This document shows, in pieces, positions 32,879-40,713 of a DNA stretch of 64,000 nucleotides. The notes beneath the pieces were generated by a model. It did no database searches, had not been told where the DNA came from, and saw only the letters and a program-made list of their open reading frames with translations. The translations under genes and the position numbers were made by a program. Source of the DNA: an uncultured Collinsella sp. (GTDB lineage: Bacteria; Actinomycetota; Coriobacteriia; Coriobacteriales; Coriobacteriaceae); the NCBI GenBank assembly GCA_902470365.1, contig CABRFZ010000002.1:62001-126000 (forward strand), read 5' to 3'. Every line of letters starts with the position of its first letter. Position 1 is the stretch's first letter.

Positions 32879-33709
32879 ATGGATCGCAGTAAGGTACCCG
32901 CCGTTCTATCCATCGCAGGATCCGATTCCAGCGGTGGCGCCGGCATTCAGGCCGACATCAAGACCATCACGGCCCACCGCCTGTATGCCGAGACGGCCAT
33001 CACCGCCATCACAGCGCAAAACACACTGGGCGTCACCGCCGTGCAGGATATCTCGCCAGATATCGTAGCCGCGCAAATTGACGCCGTTTTTGACGATATC
33101 CGCCCGAGCGCCGTCAAGATCGGCATGGTTTCGTCCACCGAGATTATCGAAGTTATCGCCGACCGCCTGAGCGCATGGAACGCAACCAACGTGGTCGTCG
33201 ACCCCGTTATGGTCGCCACTTCGGGCGCTCGCCTCATTGCCGAGGACGCCGCTGAGGCGCTCACGCGTCGTCTGTTCCCGCTGGCGACCGTCATCACGCC
33301 CAACATTCCCGAGGCCATGGCGCTGCTCGACTACGAGGTCGATTCCGAGCGCACACAGCAAAACGCTGCCATGCTCCTCACCCGCCGCTTTGGCTGCGCG
33401 TCCCTCGTTAAGGGCGGGCATTTTGTCAACGAGGCCAACGATGTGCTAGCAGAGCCTGCGCCGCTCGATGACGAGGGCAACCACCTGGGCGATCCGCTCA
33501 CCACGTGGTTCCGCCACAAGCGCATCGAGACCGACAACACACATGGCACCGGCTGTACGCTTTCGTCCGCCATCGCCTGCGCGCTGGCCCAGGGCATGGA
33601 TCTTGCCGACGCCGTCAACGCCGGCAAGGCCTACCTAACCGGCGCTCTCGCCGCCGGCTTTGACATGGGCAAAGGCTCCGGCCCCGTCAACCACATGTGG
33701 CAGTACTAA
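32879..33709 (+). CDS. thiD: Hydroxymethylpyrimidine/phosphomethylpyrimidine kinase
   Basis: This 276-residue ribokinase-fold enzyme phosphorylates the thiamine pyrimidine twice. Typical segments are LSIAGSDSSGGAGIQADIKT, ITAQNTLGVTAVQDI, VVDPVMVATSGARL, TPNIPEAMAL, LVKGGHF and the catalytic NTHGTGCTLSSAIAC. AAGGGAG precedes the ATG. Together with thiC it covers pyrimidine supply. Thiazole genes and thiE are not in the window. Confidence 0.94.
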   Translation: MDRSKVPAVLSIAGSDSSGGAGIQADIKTITAHRLYAETAITAITAQNTLGVTAVQDISPDIVAAQIDAVFDDIRPSAVKIGMVSSTEIIEVIADRLSAWNATNVVVDPVMVATSGARLIAEDAAEALTRRLFPLATVITPNIPEAMALLDYEVDSERTQQNAAMLLTRRFGCASLVKGGHFVNEANDVLAEPAPLDDEGNHLGDPLTTWFRHKRIETDNTHGTGCTLSSAIACALAQGMDLADAVNAGKAYLTGALAAGFDMGKGSGPVNHMWQY

Positions 33710-33721
33710 GCCCCGTCCCAA

Positions 33722-33758
33722 AACCACCGCAAAGGGGACAGGCACCTTTGCGGTGGTT
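33722..33758. repeat. REP-like hairpin after thiD
   Basis: AACCACCGCAAAGG and its complement form a perfect 14-bp stem around a 9-base loop GGACAGGCA. It lies 12 bases after the thiD stop. The GGGACAGGCACC core recalls REP palindromes. It may also act as terminator for thiD, though no T-run follows. Confidence 0.75.
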
Positions 33759-33768
33759 CCCACAAACA

Positions 33769-33823
33769 TCTCGATCTGTAACAGTTAGAGCCCATTTTTC
33801 GGCCCACCTGTTACAGATCGAGA
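33769..33823. repeat. 16-bp perfect inverted repeat in the thiD-GDSL spacer
   Basis: TCTCGATCTGTAACAG (33769-33784) and CTGTTACAGATCGAGA (33808-33823) are exact inverted arms around a 23-base loop that includes CATTTTTC. It lies 10 bases after the previous hairpin. Confidence 0.75.
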
Positions 33824-33838
33824 CAAAACAGACGAATC

Positions 33839-33859
33839 AAGCCACCGCAAAGGTGGCTT
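33839..33859 (-). terminator. Hairpin after the GDSL gene
   Basis: AAGCCACC and GGTGGCTT pair around GCAAA, 9 bases beyond the GDSL stop. The minus-strand flank GATTCGTCTGTTTTG is weakly T-rich. The stem-loop shares CCACCGCAAAGGTGG-like sequence with the hairpin at 33722. Confidence 0.55.
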
Positions 33860-33868
33860 GGGGTCGCG

Positions 33869-34528
33869 CTACTCACCAAGCATCTCTTTGAGCTTGGCTG
33901 CCACGGCGTGGCCCAGGCTCACGTGGCTTTCGGGCATCATATGCAGGTAGTCGATATCACCCGGCTCGGCGAAATCGGCGGCATTCAAAAAGTCGCAGCC
34001 AAACTGCTCTGCCACGTGCGCATAGTACTCGCCAAAATGCTCAGATGCCTCAACGGAATGCTCGTCAAAGTCGGTCATATACACATTGGCGATCTGCGGC
34101 TTGATCTTGATAGGAGCCATCAGCAGAATGCGCGGACAAGGCGCAGCGTCGGTCCACGGAAACGCGCGGACGGCGCGAATCAGCGCCATGGCGCCACGGG
34201 CGATATCGGAAGCTGTCACGTTAAAGACCGTCTTACAGTCGTTGGTGCCCAGCATGATCACAATGGCGTCCAGCGGCTTATGGGCCTCGAGCAGCATCGG
34301 AAGCGCACGAATGCCGTTGAGGTTAGTGTCCAGATGACACATATCGTCGCGCACCGTCGTGCGGCCGTTGAGCCCTTCCTCAATCACATGCCAGCCCTCG
34401 CCCAGGTCACGCTGTGCCACGCCGCACCAGCGCACATCCTGCGCATAGCGCACCGCGGTGCCATCGCGCATACCAGCCGGATCATAGCCATAGGTGTTGC
34501 TGTCACCAAAGCACAGAACGTTTTTCAT
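33869..34528 (-). CDS. SGNH/GDSL-family hydrolase
   Basis: This 219-residue esterase-type protein has block I CFGDSNTYGYDP (catalytic Ser), block II with Gly in EEGLNGRTTV, block III IVIMLGTNDCKTVFN, and block V HMMPESHVSLGHAVAAKLKEM (catalytic His, with the usual Asp earlier as PGDIDYLH). It probably removes acyl or acetyl groups; the substrate is unknown. There is no signal peptide. ATG 34528 has AAGGAAGGG upstream. It follows the PARG-like gene across a terminator. Confidence 0.87.
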   Translation of the reverse strand: MKNVLCFGDSNTYGYDPAGMRDGTAVRYAQDVRWCGVAQRDLGEGWHVIEEGLNGRTTVRDDMCHLDTNLNGIRALPMLLEAHKPLDAIVIMLGTNDCKTVFNVTASDIARGAMALIRAVRAFPWTDAAPCPRILLMAPIKIKPQIANVYMTDFDEHSVEASEHFGEYYAHVAEQFGCDFLNAADFAEPGDIDYLHMMPESHVSLGHAVAAKLKEMLGE

Positions 34529-34552
34529 CGTAAGCCCTTCCTTTAGTAAAAA

Positions 34553-34579
34553 GCCGACGGGAGCAGCCCTCCCGCCGGC
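34553..34579 (-). terminator. Rho-independent terminator after the PARG-like gene
   Basis: Read leftward, GCCGGCGGGAG pairs with CTCCCGTCGGC (one G-T wobble) around a short loop and is followed by TTTTTAC. It lies 27 bases beyond the stop. Confidence 0.88.
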
Positions 34580-34605
34580 TCGACCTATCTGTCGGCCCGT
34601 ACCGA

Positions 34606-35754
34606 TTACAGGTACTTGCGCCAATCGTCATCGTCCTCATCGTCCTCGGCGGCAGCCTGGGCCTGCTCGGCGGCGCGAGCAGCCGCAGCGCGTGCGGCAA
34701 CCTGGGCATAGGACTCCTCGTTACGCTCGGGAAAGCTTGCCAGCACGTGCTCGAACTTGGCGAAGTCCTCATCCCAGCGCGTAGAAGGCACGGCAAAGAA
34801 CACCTGCTTGACCTTAAAGTCGCCCGATGCGAGCTCCTCGCGGAAGAGCTCGGCCACGGCCTCGGCGTCAAAGCCGTTGTTGTCGCAACCCCAAGCACCC
34901 AGTACGAGCTTCTCGCGACCCAGCTCGTCGCAGATGGCAAGCACAAAGCGGATGCGATCGCGCAGAGCGTCAAGCAAGGCATCGTCGCTCACGCGATACT
35001 CCTGGCGAGCACGCTTGGCGTTGGGCGCGGCGGCCACGATTACGTCGGCATAGGCGTGCACATGGTTGCGGTCGAAGCGCACCGCGGGCACCACCAGCGC
35101 ACGATTGCGGTAAAGCTCGCAGTTGATGTTGCGGCGACGGTTCTCGCCGTACCACTTGCGCTGCTTGTCGAGCACGTTGTACAAGTACGAATCGGCGCAG
35201 AGCGTCGCCTCCTGGCCCAGGTAGCCCTGGATATAGCCGCCGCCCGGATTGGTAAACGAGGCAAAGGCAAGCACGGCCATATCGCAGAACTGCGCATAGC
35301 CGCGGCCGTTATCGAGGATTGCCTGCGTGGCGGAGGCATCAAGCACAGTGACCTCGGGCAGGACCGGAGCAGCCTCCTCCGCGGGCGCGGACTCAGCCTC
35401 GTCGGCCGACTCGGTGAACTCGGGTGCCACCTCGGACTCGACCGCAGTCTCCACCTCAGCGGCCTCCACCTCGGCAGCCTCAACCTCGGCAGCATCGGCC
35501 TCCACAGCCTCGGCAGCCTGCTCCTCAGCAGCCGCCGCCTTCTGGGCCTTGGCCTTCATCGCCGCGACAAAACCGGCAGGCATACCATCGAACTCGCGCA
35601 CGCCGGTAAGCGAACGCTCGATGTCCTTGGCGCAGGCCTCGGACACAGCCGCCACATGGCGCTCGGCGGCCTTGGCACGCGCCTCGCGCTTGGGATTGGG
35701 CTGACCCGCTCGGTTAGACCTACGGTTACGGTTCCTGTTGTCGACATCTGCCAT
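34606..35754 (-). CDS. PARG-like macrodomain protein (TIGR02452/DUF2263) with altered catalytic motif
   Basis: The C-terminal part (about residue 140 on) matches microbial poly(ADP-ribose) glycohydrolase-like proteins: FASFTNPGGGYIQGYLGQEA then TLCADSYLY, VVPAVRFDRN, and LVLGAWGCDNNGFDAEAVAELF. The family's catalytic QEE appears as Q181-E182-A183: codon GCG at 35208-35206 replaces the second Glu, the catalytic one in studied PARGs. The first 140 residues are basic, then a low-complexity acidic stretch with repeated AAEVE units, and the C-terminus is also Ala- and Asp-rich. It may bind ADP-ribose without cutting it, or be inactive. Confidence 0.82.
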   Translation of the reverse strand: MADVDNRNRNRRSNRAGQPNPKREARAKAAERHVAAVSEACAKDIERSLTGVREFDGMPAGFVAAMKAKAQKAAAAEEQAAEAVEADAAEVEAAEVEAAEVETAVESEVAPEFTESADEAESAPAEEAAPVLPEVTVLDASATQAILDNGRGYAQFCDMAVLAFASFTNPGGGYIQGYLGQEATLCADSYLYNVLDKQRKWYGENRRRNINCELYRNRALVVPAVRFDRNHVHAYADVIVAAAPNAKRARQEYRVSDDALLDALRDRIRFVLAICDELGREKLVLGAWGCDNNGFDAEAVAELFREELASGDFKVKQVFFAVPSTRWDEDFAKFEHVLASFPERNEESYAQVAARAAAARAAEQAQAAAEDDEDDDDWRKYL

Positions 35755-35820
35755 ACGTGGCCACCTTTCCTGTCGCTGCCGCTATCGGCTTTTTCCCATC
35801 CATCATACCCCGCCACGCAC

Positions 35821-35846
35821 AAAAAAGACGGCCCCGAAGGACCGCC
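35821..35846 (-). terminator. Rho-independent terminator after the BI-1 gene
   Basis: On the minus strand GGCGGTCC-TTCG-GGGCCGTC (two wobble pairs, stable TTCG loop) is followed by six T. It lies 48 bases past the BI-1 stop. Confidence 0.88.
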
Positions 35847-35893
35847 TTTCGTATCGTTTTACCGTGTCCGGCAGGAAACGTCGCAACGCCGCG

Positions 35894-36589
35894 CTAGTCG
35901 CGACGACCGAGAATGTTCAGGATGCGCAGGAACACGTTGATAATGTCCACGAACAGATTGGACGCCATGAGCACCGCATTGGGCAGCGTGGGCGGCACCG
36001 TCGTGGCAACATAGGTGTCGTAGCCAATAAACCCGGCGAACACCACGATCACGATCAGATCGGTGATGGACTGCGAGACGCCCATGAACATCAGCACGAT
36101 CTCGACCAGAATCGTGGCAAGCAGGATGCCAAAGCCGATGCCGTACACACGCTGGAAGAACTTGGGGAAGGTCACGCCCAGCGCACCGAAGACAAAGGTG
36201 ATAGCAGCGGTGGCGATAAAGGCGGTGTTGATAGTGGGCAGGTCGTAGTTGGCAAGGCCAAACGACGCGGTCAGGCCAAAGGTGCTCGCAAAGATCACGT
36301 AACCCACGAGCGACAGACCCACGGACTGCTTGCCCGCAGCAGCAGACATCATGACGATACCGACAATAGTCAGGATAAACGAGCCAAAGACCAGTGGCAG
36401 GGCGGCCCCGCTCATCATCATGCGGGCAAACGCCATGGTGCTCGTAAAGTAAGCACCGGCGCCCATGGCGCAAAAGCCCAAGAAAATGAGAGCAGACATG
36501 GCGAGATTGTACGCGCGCGGCGACATCTCCTTGGCGCGACTTGCGCCGGTCTCGATGGGGCCGTTCTGATAGCCCTGGATATCGTTCAT
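35894..36589 (-). CDS. Bax inhibitor-1 (BI-1/YccA/TMBIM) family membrane protein
   Basis: This 231-residue protein has seven hydrophobic segments after a 30-residue polar start. The C-terminal helices contain IGYDTYVATTVPP and ASNLFVDIINVFLRILNILGRRD, with conserved Asp residues that set the pH-sensitive calcium leak in BI-1 proteins. Its role in bacteria is not settled; YccA-type members modulate FtsH. ATG 36589 is preferred, with GAAAGGA 6 bases upstream. It is a single-gene unit with its own terminator. Confidence 0.88.
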   Translation of the reverse strand: MNDIQGYQNGPIETGASRAKEMSPRAYNLAMSALIFLGFCAMGAGAYFTSTMAFARMMMSGAALPLVFGSFILTIVGIVMMSAAAGKQSVGLSLVGYVIFASTFGLTASFGLANYDLPTINTAFIATAAITFVFGALGVTFPKFFQRVYGIGFGILLATILVEIVLMFMGVSQSITDLIVIVVFAGFIGYDTYVATTVPPTLPNAVLMASNLFVDIINVFLRILNILGRRD

Positions 36590-36666
36590 ACTTCGTCCTT
36601 TCAAAAGCGCACGACAGCGCCGTAGGTGACAAGATTCCTGCCATTGTACCCGAATGCCGTACGTCC

Positions 36667-37005
36667 TTACCTACGGCGCTCGCCCTCAAGCGTACGATCA
36701 AAGGCCCAGACCCACCAACGCATCACGTGCGCCTGCGAGCCGTCCGCCCGGTCGCGCGTCTGGTCCTCCAGATACAACTCGGTCGCGTGCCCACCAAAAC
36801 GCACCTTATATGTTGCCGTACGGATGCCGTGGACCATCAGGCCAAACCCAGTGGTCGAGATAATTTCGTCGATCGTAAAACAACGGCCGTCGACCCAGCA
36901 GACGGTGACCGGCACGACCTGTCCGCCCGCGAGGATGCGAGCCACGACGTCCACATACTGCTTGTGCACGCGCCGAGTTTTGCCGTCTGTCTGTCGATAT
37001 TCCAT
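36667..37005 (-). CDS. Small conserved-looking protein of unknown function
   Basis: The 112-residue protein starts at ATG 37005, which has AGAGGG just upstream. It reads MEYRQTDGKTRRVHKQYVDV, then VPVTVCWVDGRCFTIDEI, and ends with HVMRWWVWAFDRTLEGERRR. The alternation of hydrophobic and charged residues and the WVDGR turn suggest a small beta-rich fold. I do not recognise a named family. It stands upstream of the BI-1 gene on the same strand, 77 bases away, and may be co-transcribed. Confidence 0.6.
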   Translation of the reverse strand: MEYRQTDGKTRRVHKQYVDVVARILAGGQVVPVTVCWVDGRCFTIDEIISTTGFGLMVHGIRTATYKVRFGGHATELYLEDQTRDRADGSQAHVMRWWVWAFDRTLEGERRR

Positions 37006-37255
37006 GCCCTCTATTATCGAACGCATGTTTGCATGTTGTAAAGCGAACAGACTGTGGTTTTGGGGTGTTGGGGCGCGCACGCGTGTCCTCATGGCGTGTT
37101 AGCAAAAAGAATACCCACGGTCAACAGGGCTAATATTCAATTTTAGTGCCAAAAAATTCACTTCTCCCATCAGAACTCGGTAAAGAAACCCACAGGAGGT
37201 GATACGATTTATCATGTTTTTGTAACGTGTCTGCAAACTTCGAGAAAGCCCATAT

Positions 37256-38305
37256 ATGGACGTAACGTTCTCAACCTTCCTCGGCCAAATTGTGTCGAAC
37301 CCAGTCCTTGCCGTCACCGTGATTCTCGCGCTCGGCGCCATCTTCGTCAACGGATGGACCGACGCGCCCAACGCCATCGCGACCTGCGTCACTACGCGTT
37401 GCATGCCCGCCCGCGCCGCCATTCTCATGAGCGCCGCATTCAACTTCTTGGGCGTGCTCATCATGACGCACTTTAACGCGAGCGTCGCCAACACCATCTC
37501 ACATATCGTCGACTTTGGCGGAAACAGCACCATGGCGCTTGCCTGTCTGTGCGCGGCGCTGTTCTCCATCGTCGTCTACGGCGCCACGGCATCGCGTTTT
37601 GGCATCCCCACTTCGCAAAGCCACAGCCTTATCGCCGGCCTGACCGGTGCCGCTATCGCCCTCGGCGGCGCGAACAGCGTCAACGTCCACGAGTGGATGA
37701 AGGTCATCTACGGCCTGGCGCTCTCCATCGGCCTGGGCTTTGTCATGGGCTGGGTCCTGTGCAAACTCGTCTCGATTCTATTTGCCGCTGCCAATAGGCG
37801 ACGTGCCAACGTCTTCTTTAAATACGCTCAGATCGCGAGCGCTGCGGCCATGAGCTTTATGCACGGCGCGCAGGATGGACAGAAGTTCATCGGCGTGCTC
37901 TTTTTAGGTGTCGCCTTCGCCAACGGCCAGACGAGCGTCGGCGATGCCGGCATCCCCATCTGGATTATGCTGCTGTGCTCGGCCACCATGGGCGTCGGCA
38001 CCAGCGTAGGCGGCGAGCGCATCATCAAGTCCGTCGGCCAGAGCATGGTCAAGCTCGAGAAGTATCAGGGATTCTCCGCCGACCTCGCGGGCGCCGCGAA
38101 TCTGCTGCTTGCCACCCTTACCGGTATCCCCGTGTCCTCCACCCACATCAAGACCTGCGCCATCATGGGCGTCGGTGCCGTCAAGCGCCTTTCGGCCATC
38201 AACTTCGGCGTGGTCAAGGACATGATGTTCACCTGGTTCTTCACCTTCCCTGCCTGCGGACTCATCAGCTTTGTCATGGCCAAGCTGTTCATGATGTTCA
38301 TCTAG
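37256..38305 (+). CDS. pit: PiT-family inorganic phosphate permease
   Basis: This 349-residue membrane protein imports metal phosphate with protons. The two inverted PiT halves are shown by ALGAIFVNGWTDAPNAIAT near residue 28 and the later MGVGTSVGGERIIKSVGQSM plus GIPVSSTHIKTCAIMGVG, with SQSHSLIAGLTGAA in the first half. About ten membrane helices are evident. It stands 67 bases before a DUF47 gene, a common pairing for PiT transporters. GAGAAAG precedes the ATG. A second, high-affinity system (pst) is at 43.6-47.1 kb. Confidence 0.93.
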   Translation: MDVTFSTFLGQIVSNPVLAVTVILALGAIFVNGWTDAPNAIATCVTTRCMPARAAILMSAAFNFLGVLIMTHFNASVANTISHIVDFGGNSTMALACLCAALFSIVVYGATASRFGIPTSQSHSLIAGLTGAAIALGGANSVNVHEWMKVIYGLALSIGLGFVMGWVLCKLVSILFAAANRRRANVFFKYAQIASAAAMSFMHGAQDGQKFIGVLFLGVAFANGQTSVGDAGIPIWIMLLCSATMGVGTSVGGERIIKSVGQSMVKLEKYQGFSADLAGAANLLLATLTGIPVSSTHIKTCAIMGVGAVKRLSAINFGVVKDMMFTWFFTFPACGLISFVMAKLFMMFI

Positions 38306-38372
38306 TCAAACCGAGCGTCCATCCGGACCGTAATACCTCGCCCACCCGACTTCGCCTCGAAAGGACCCACTC

Positions 38373-38996
38373 ATGGCAAAGAAACCCGATTCGTTCTACT
38401 TCGACAACTACGTCGCCTGCGCCGACCTTGCCGTCCAGGCCGCTGAGCTGCTCACCAAGATTTTCGAGAACTTCGATCCCGCAAGGATTCACGATATGCT
38501 CAACAAGATGCACGCGATCGAGCATGCGGCCGATAAGAAGCACCATGAGCTTGAGGACGCTCTGCTCACGGCCTTTATCACCCCGCTTGAGCGCGAGGAC
38601 CTGGACCTGATGAGCTGCTCGCTCGACACCGTGCTCGACCGTATCGAGGGCGTCGTGCAGCGCGTCTACTTCACCAACATCCAGAGCATCCATCCCGATG
38701 CCATCGTGATCGCCCACAAGGTGACCGACGCCTGCCGCGCCATGAAGGACCTGATGGTCGAGCTGCCCAACTACCGCAAGTCCAAGACCCTGCGCGAACT
38801 CGTCATCCAGATCAACACGATTGAGTCCGAGGCCGACGAGCTCTACATCAACGCTATGCGCAACCTGCACGTCAACGGCAAGGACCCGCTCGAGGTCATC
38901 GCCTGGCGTGACGTTTACGCCTTCCTGGAGTACTGCGCTGACTGCTGTGAGAATGTGGCCGATGTCGTGGATTCGATTGTCATGAAGAACAGTTAA
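38373..38996 (+). CDS. DUF47/PhoU-like accessory protein of the PiT permease
   Basis: This 207-residue all-helical protein has the DUF47 pattern: FDNYVACADLAVQAAELL, HDMLNKMHAIEHAADKKHHEL, FITPLEREDLDLMSCSLDTVLDRIEGVVQR and IESEADELYINAMRNL, ending WRDVYAFLEYCADCCENVADV. The repeated E-x3-D clusters bind metals in PhoU-like folds. Such proteins are coupled to PiT permeases and are thought to gate them. CGAAAGG lies upstream of the ATG. Confidence 0.9.
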   Translation: MAKKPDSFYFDNYVACADLAVQAAELLTKIFENFDPARIHDMLNKMHAIEHAADKKHHELEDALLTAFITPLEREDLDLMSCSLDTVLDRIEGVVQRVYFTNIQSIHPDAIVIAHKVTDACRAMKDLMVELPNYRKSKTLRELVIQINTIESEADELYINAMRNLHVNGKDPLEVIAWRDVYAFLEYCADCCENVADVVDSIVMKNS

Positions 38997-39001
38997 TTAG
39001 C

Positions 39002-39109
39002 GGTACGCATCCCACCGGCGAAGGCCCGGCACCTATTTGCTTTCTCACTCCGGCTGCACGGCAGAGTCGTTCGAAAGTAAATAGGTGTCGGGCCTTCGCC
39101 TTACGTACC
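39002..39109. repeat. Long inverted repeat between the DUF47 and nitroreductase genes
   Basis: Arms 39017-39044 (starting GGCGAAGGCCCGGCACCTAT) and 39073-39100 pair at 26 of 28 positions, the others being wobbles. Outer GGTACG/CGTACC (39002-39007, 39104-39109) extends the pairing past small bulges. It begins 6 bases after the DUF47 stop. It may end transcription but lacks a T-run and resembles the other long palindromes here. Confidence 0.78.
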
Positions 39110-39278
39110 ACCATTGGAACTTTGGCTGATAGTTTTAGCGCAATGGGGGCTTGGCTGAAGGGACCTTTGGTACCCGTTCGGACACTTTGGCCCTTGATGA
39201 GCGCTTGGCTGATTGCTGCTTTGGGTACTCTTTGGGTTACTTTGGGTTTGTTTGATTTTTAATTGTTGGAGGGCTTGT

Positions 39279-39809
39279 ATGTCGTATTTGGATCTGGCTC
39301 GGTCTCGGTATTCTTGTCGTTTGTTTGAGGACCGTCCTGTGGAGCAGTCGGTGGTGGATGCCATTGTTGAGGCTGGGCGTATTGCTCCTTCTGCTTGTAA
39401 TAACCATCCAACCCGTGTGATGGTGTTGGATACGCCTGAGCTTCTGGAGAAGGCTGCTGCTTGTCAGCCGCGCTTTGCTCGTGATGGGTCTATCTTTGGG
39501 GCTCCGCTTATCTTTCTTATTTGCGGTGTTACCGACGATGCTTGGGTGCGCCCGTATGATCAGATGAACTCCAGTGCCATCGACACCTCGATCGTCTGTG
39601 ATCAGATGATGATGGAGGCCGAGGAGCAGGGCCTGGGTACGTGCTGGGTGTGCCATTTTAAGCCCGAGGTGGCCTGTGAGCAGTTCAGCCTGCCCGAGGG
39701 CATCTATCCCTATCACATGCTCGTCTGCGGCTATCCTGCCGACCATATCGCCGATCCCGAGCATCGCGAGGCCCGCACCATTCCCCTCCCCGACTTCCTC
39801 CTCAAGTAG
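39279..39809 (+). CDS. Nitroreductase-family flavoprotein
   Basis: This 176-residue protein has the FMN-binding nitroreductase pattern: ARSRYSCRLFEDRPVEQSVV, AGRIAPSACNNHPTRVMVL near residue 42, SIVCDQMMMEAEEQGLGTCW and YHMLVCGYPADH. It probably reduces quinones or nitro compounds; the substrate is unknown. ATG 39279 follows TTGGAGGG. Codons in the first half end mostly in T, while the second half ends mostly in C like its neighbours. The 170 bases upstream are also G+T-rich with three TTGGCTGA copies. Confidence 0.85.
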   Translation: MSYLDLARSRYSCRLFEDRPVEQSVVDAIVEAGRIAPSACNNHPTRVMVLDTPELLEKAAACQPRFARDGSIFGAPLIFLICGVTDDAWVRPYDQMNSSAIDTSIVCDQMMMEAEEQGLGTCWVCHFKPEVACEQFSLPEGIYPYHMLVCGYPADHIADPEHREARTIPLPDFLLK

Positions 39810-39854
39810 ATTTTTAGTACATGCCTTAAATCTACCTTTGACCGCTCACCGGTT

Positions 39855-39890
39855 CGCCGAGTTCTGTGCCCTCAAACGCAGGACTCGGCG
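39855..39890 (+). terminator. Terminator after the nitroreductase
   Basis: CGCCGAGTTCTG and CAGGACTCGGCG pair with one mismatch around a 12-base loop and are followed by TTTTGTTTTG. Confidence 0.92.
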
Positions 39891-39923
39891 TTTTGTTTTG
39901 CAGACTGCATACAGCCACAAAAA

Positions 39924-39947
39924 AGGACCCGCAAGCTGCGGGCCCTT
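39924..39947 (-). terminator. Terminator after divIVA
   Basis: On the minus strand AAGGGCCCGC pairs with GCGGGTCCTT around a short loop and is followed by a T-run of six. It lies 27 bases past the divIVA stop and ends the long division-cluster direction. Confidence 0.85.
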
Positions 39948-39973
39948 TCTAGGCGCTACATGATAGCCGGATA

Positions 39974-40651
39974 TTAGTCCAGGTCGTCGGCGGCGAAGTT
40001 GTCGATCGGTGCGAAGGGATCGGCAACGGGGATAACCGGCTCGGCGACGGGCAGCGGCTCGGCAGCAGGAACGGTCACAGCCGGAGAAGCGGCGGAACCG
40101 ACCGGCGTGGAAGCCATGAGATCGGACGGGAAGGAGTTCTGAGCATCGTCCATGAAGTGCTGGATGAGCTTGAGGTACTCGGCCTTGAACTCCTCGCGGG
40201 AAGCCTTAAGACGGTCGATCTCCTCAAGCTCGGCCTGCTTCTCGGTCAGGGCCTGGCGGATGACCTCGCGGGCCTTGGCGTCGGCCTCGTTGCGGATACG
40301 GTCGGCGTTCTCGTTGGCATCGTTGACGATGCCCTCGGCGGTCTGCTGGGCAGCAATCAGGGCAGCGGAAATCTGGCGCTCCTGAGCGGAGAAGTCGGGT
40401 GCAGGAGCGGCGACGGGCGCGGCAGGAACGGCCTGAGCGGCAGCATCCTGAGCCTGAACGAGCTGGGCCTGCGTATCGGCGAGCTGCTGCTCGGTGGCAG
40501 TCAGACGACCCTTAAGATCGACGATCTTGGCGAGCATGGCGTCGACCTCAGAGGACAGGGTCTCCAGGAAGACGTCGACCTCGGCGGGATCGTAGCCGCG
40601 CTTGGCCTCAGAGAAGGTCTGAGCCTGAATGTCAGCAGGGGTAATAGCCAT
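39974..40651 (-). CDS. divIVA: DivIVA/Wag31-type polar growth and division protein
   Basis: This 225-residue protein starts with the DivIVA membrane-binding domain (MAITPADIQAQTFSEAKRGY then DPAEVDVFLETL), followed by a long coiled coil around residues 30-180 interrupted by a Pro/Ala linker, and an acidic Pro-rich tail. DivIVA marks curved membranes and recruits cell wall and division factors. AGGAGAA precedes the ATG. It is last in the division block, after yggT and sepF, the usual Gram-positive order. Confidence 0.92.
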   Translation of the reverse strand: MAITPADIQAQTFSEAKRGYDPAEVDVFLETLSSEVDAMLAKIVDLKGRLTATEQQLADTQAQLVQAQDAAAQAVPAAPVAAPAPDFSAQERQISAALIAAQQTAEGIVNDANENADRIRNEADAKAREVIRQALTEKQAELEEIDRLKASREEFKAEYLKLIQHFMDDAQNSFPSDLMASTPVGSAASPAVTVPAAEPLPVAEPVIPVADPFAPIDNFAADDLD

Positions 40652-40713
40652 AACAAGTTCTCCTTTATCTTCGCCTTGGCGCCGTGCGCCCGACGTGAAT
40701 TACTAAGCCAGTT

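Noticed and set aside
37194..37225. Perfect AGGAGGTGAT followed by a three-codon ATG-TTT-TTG-TAA
   Set aside because: The spacing from the ribosome-site core to ATG is 14 bases, too long, and three codons are not interpretable. It may be a chance match.
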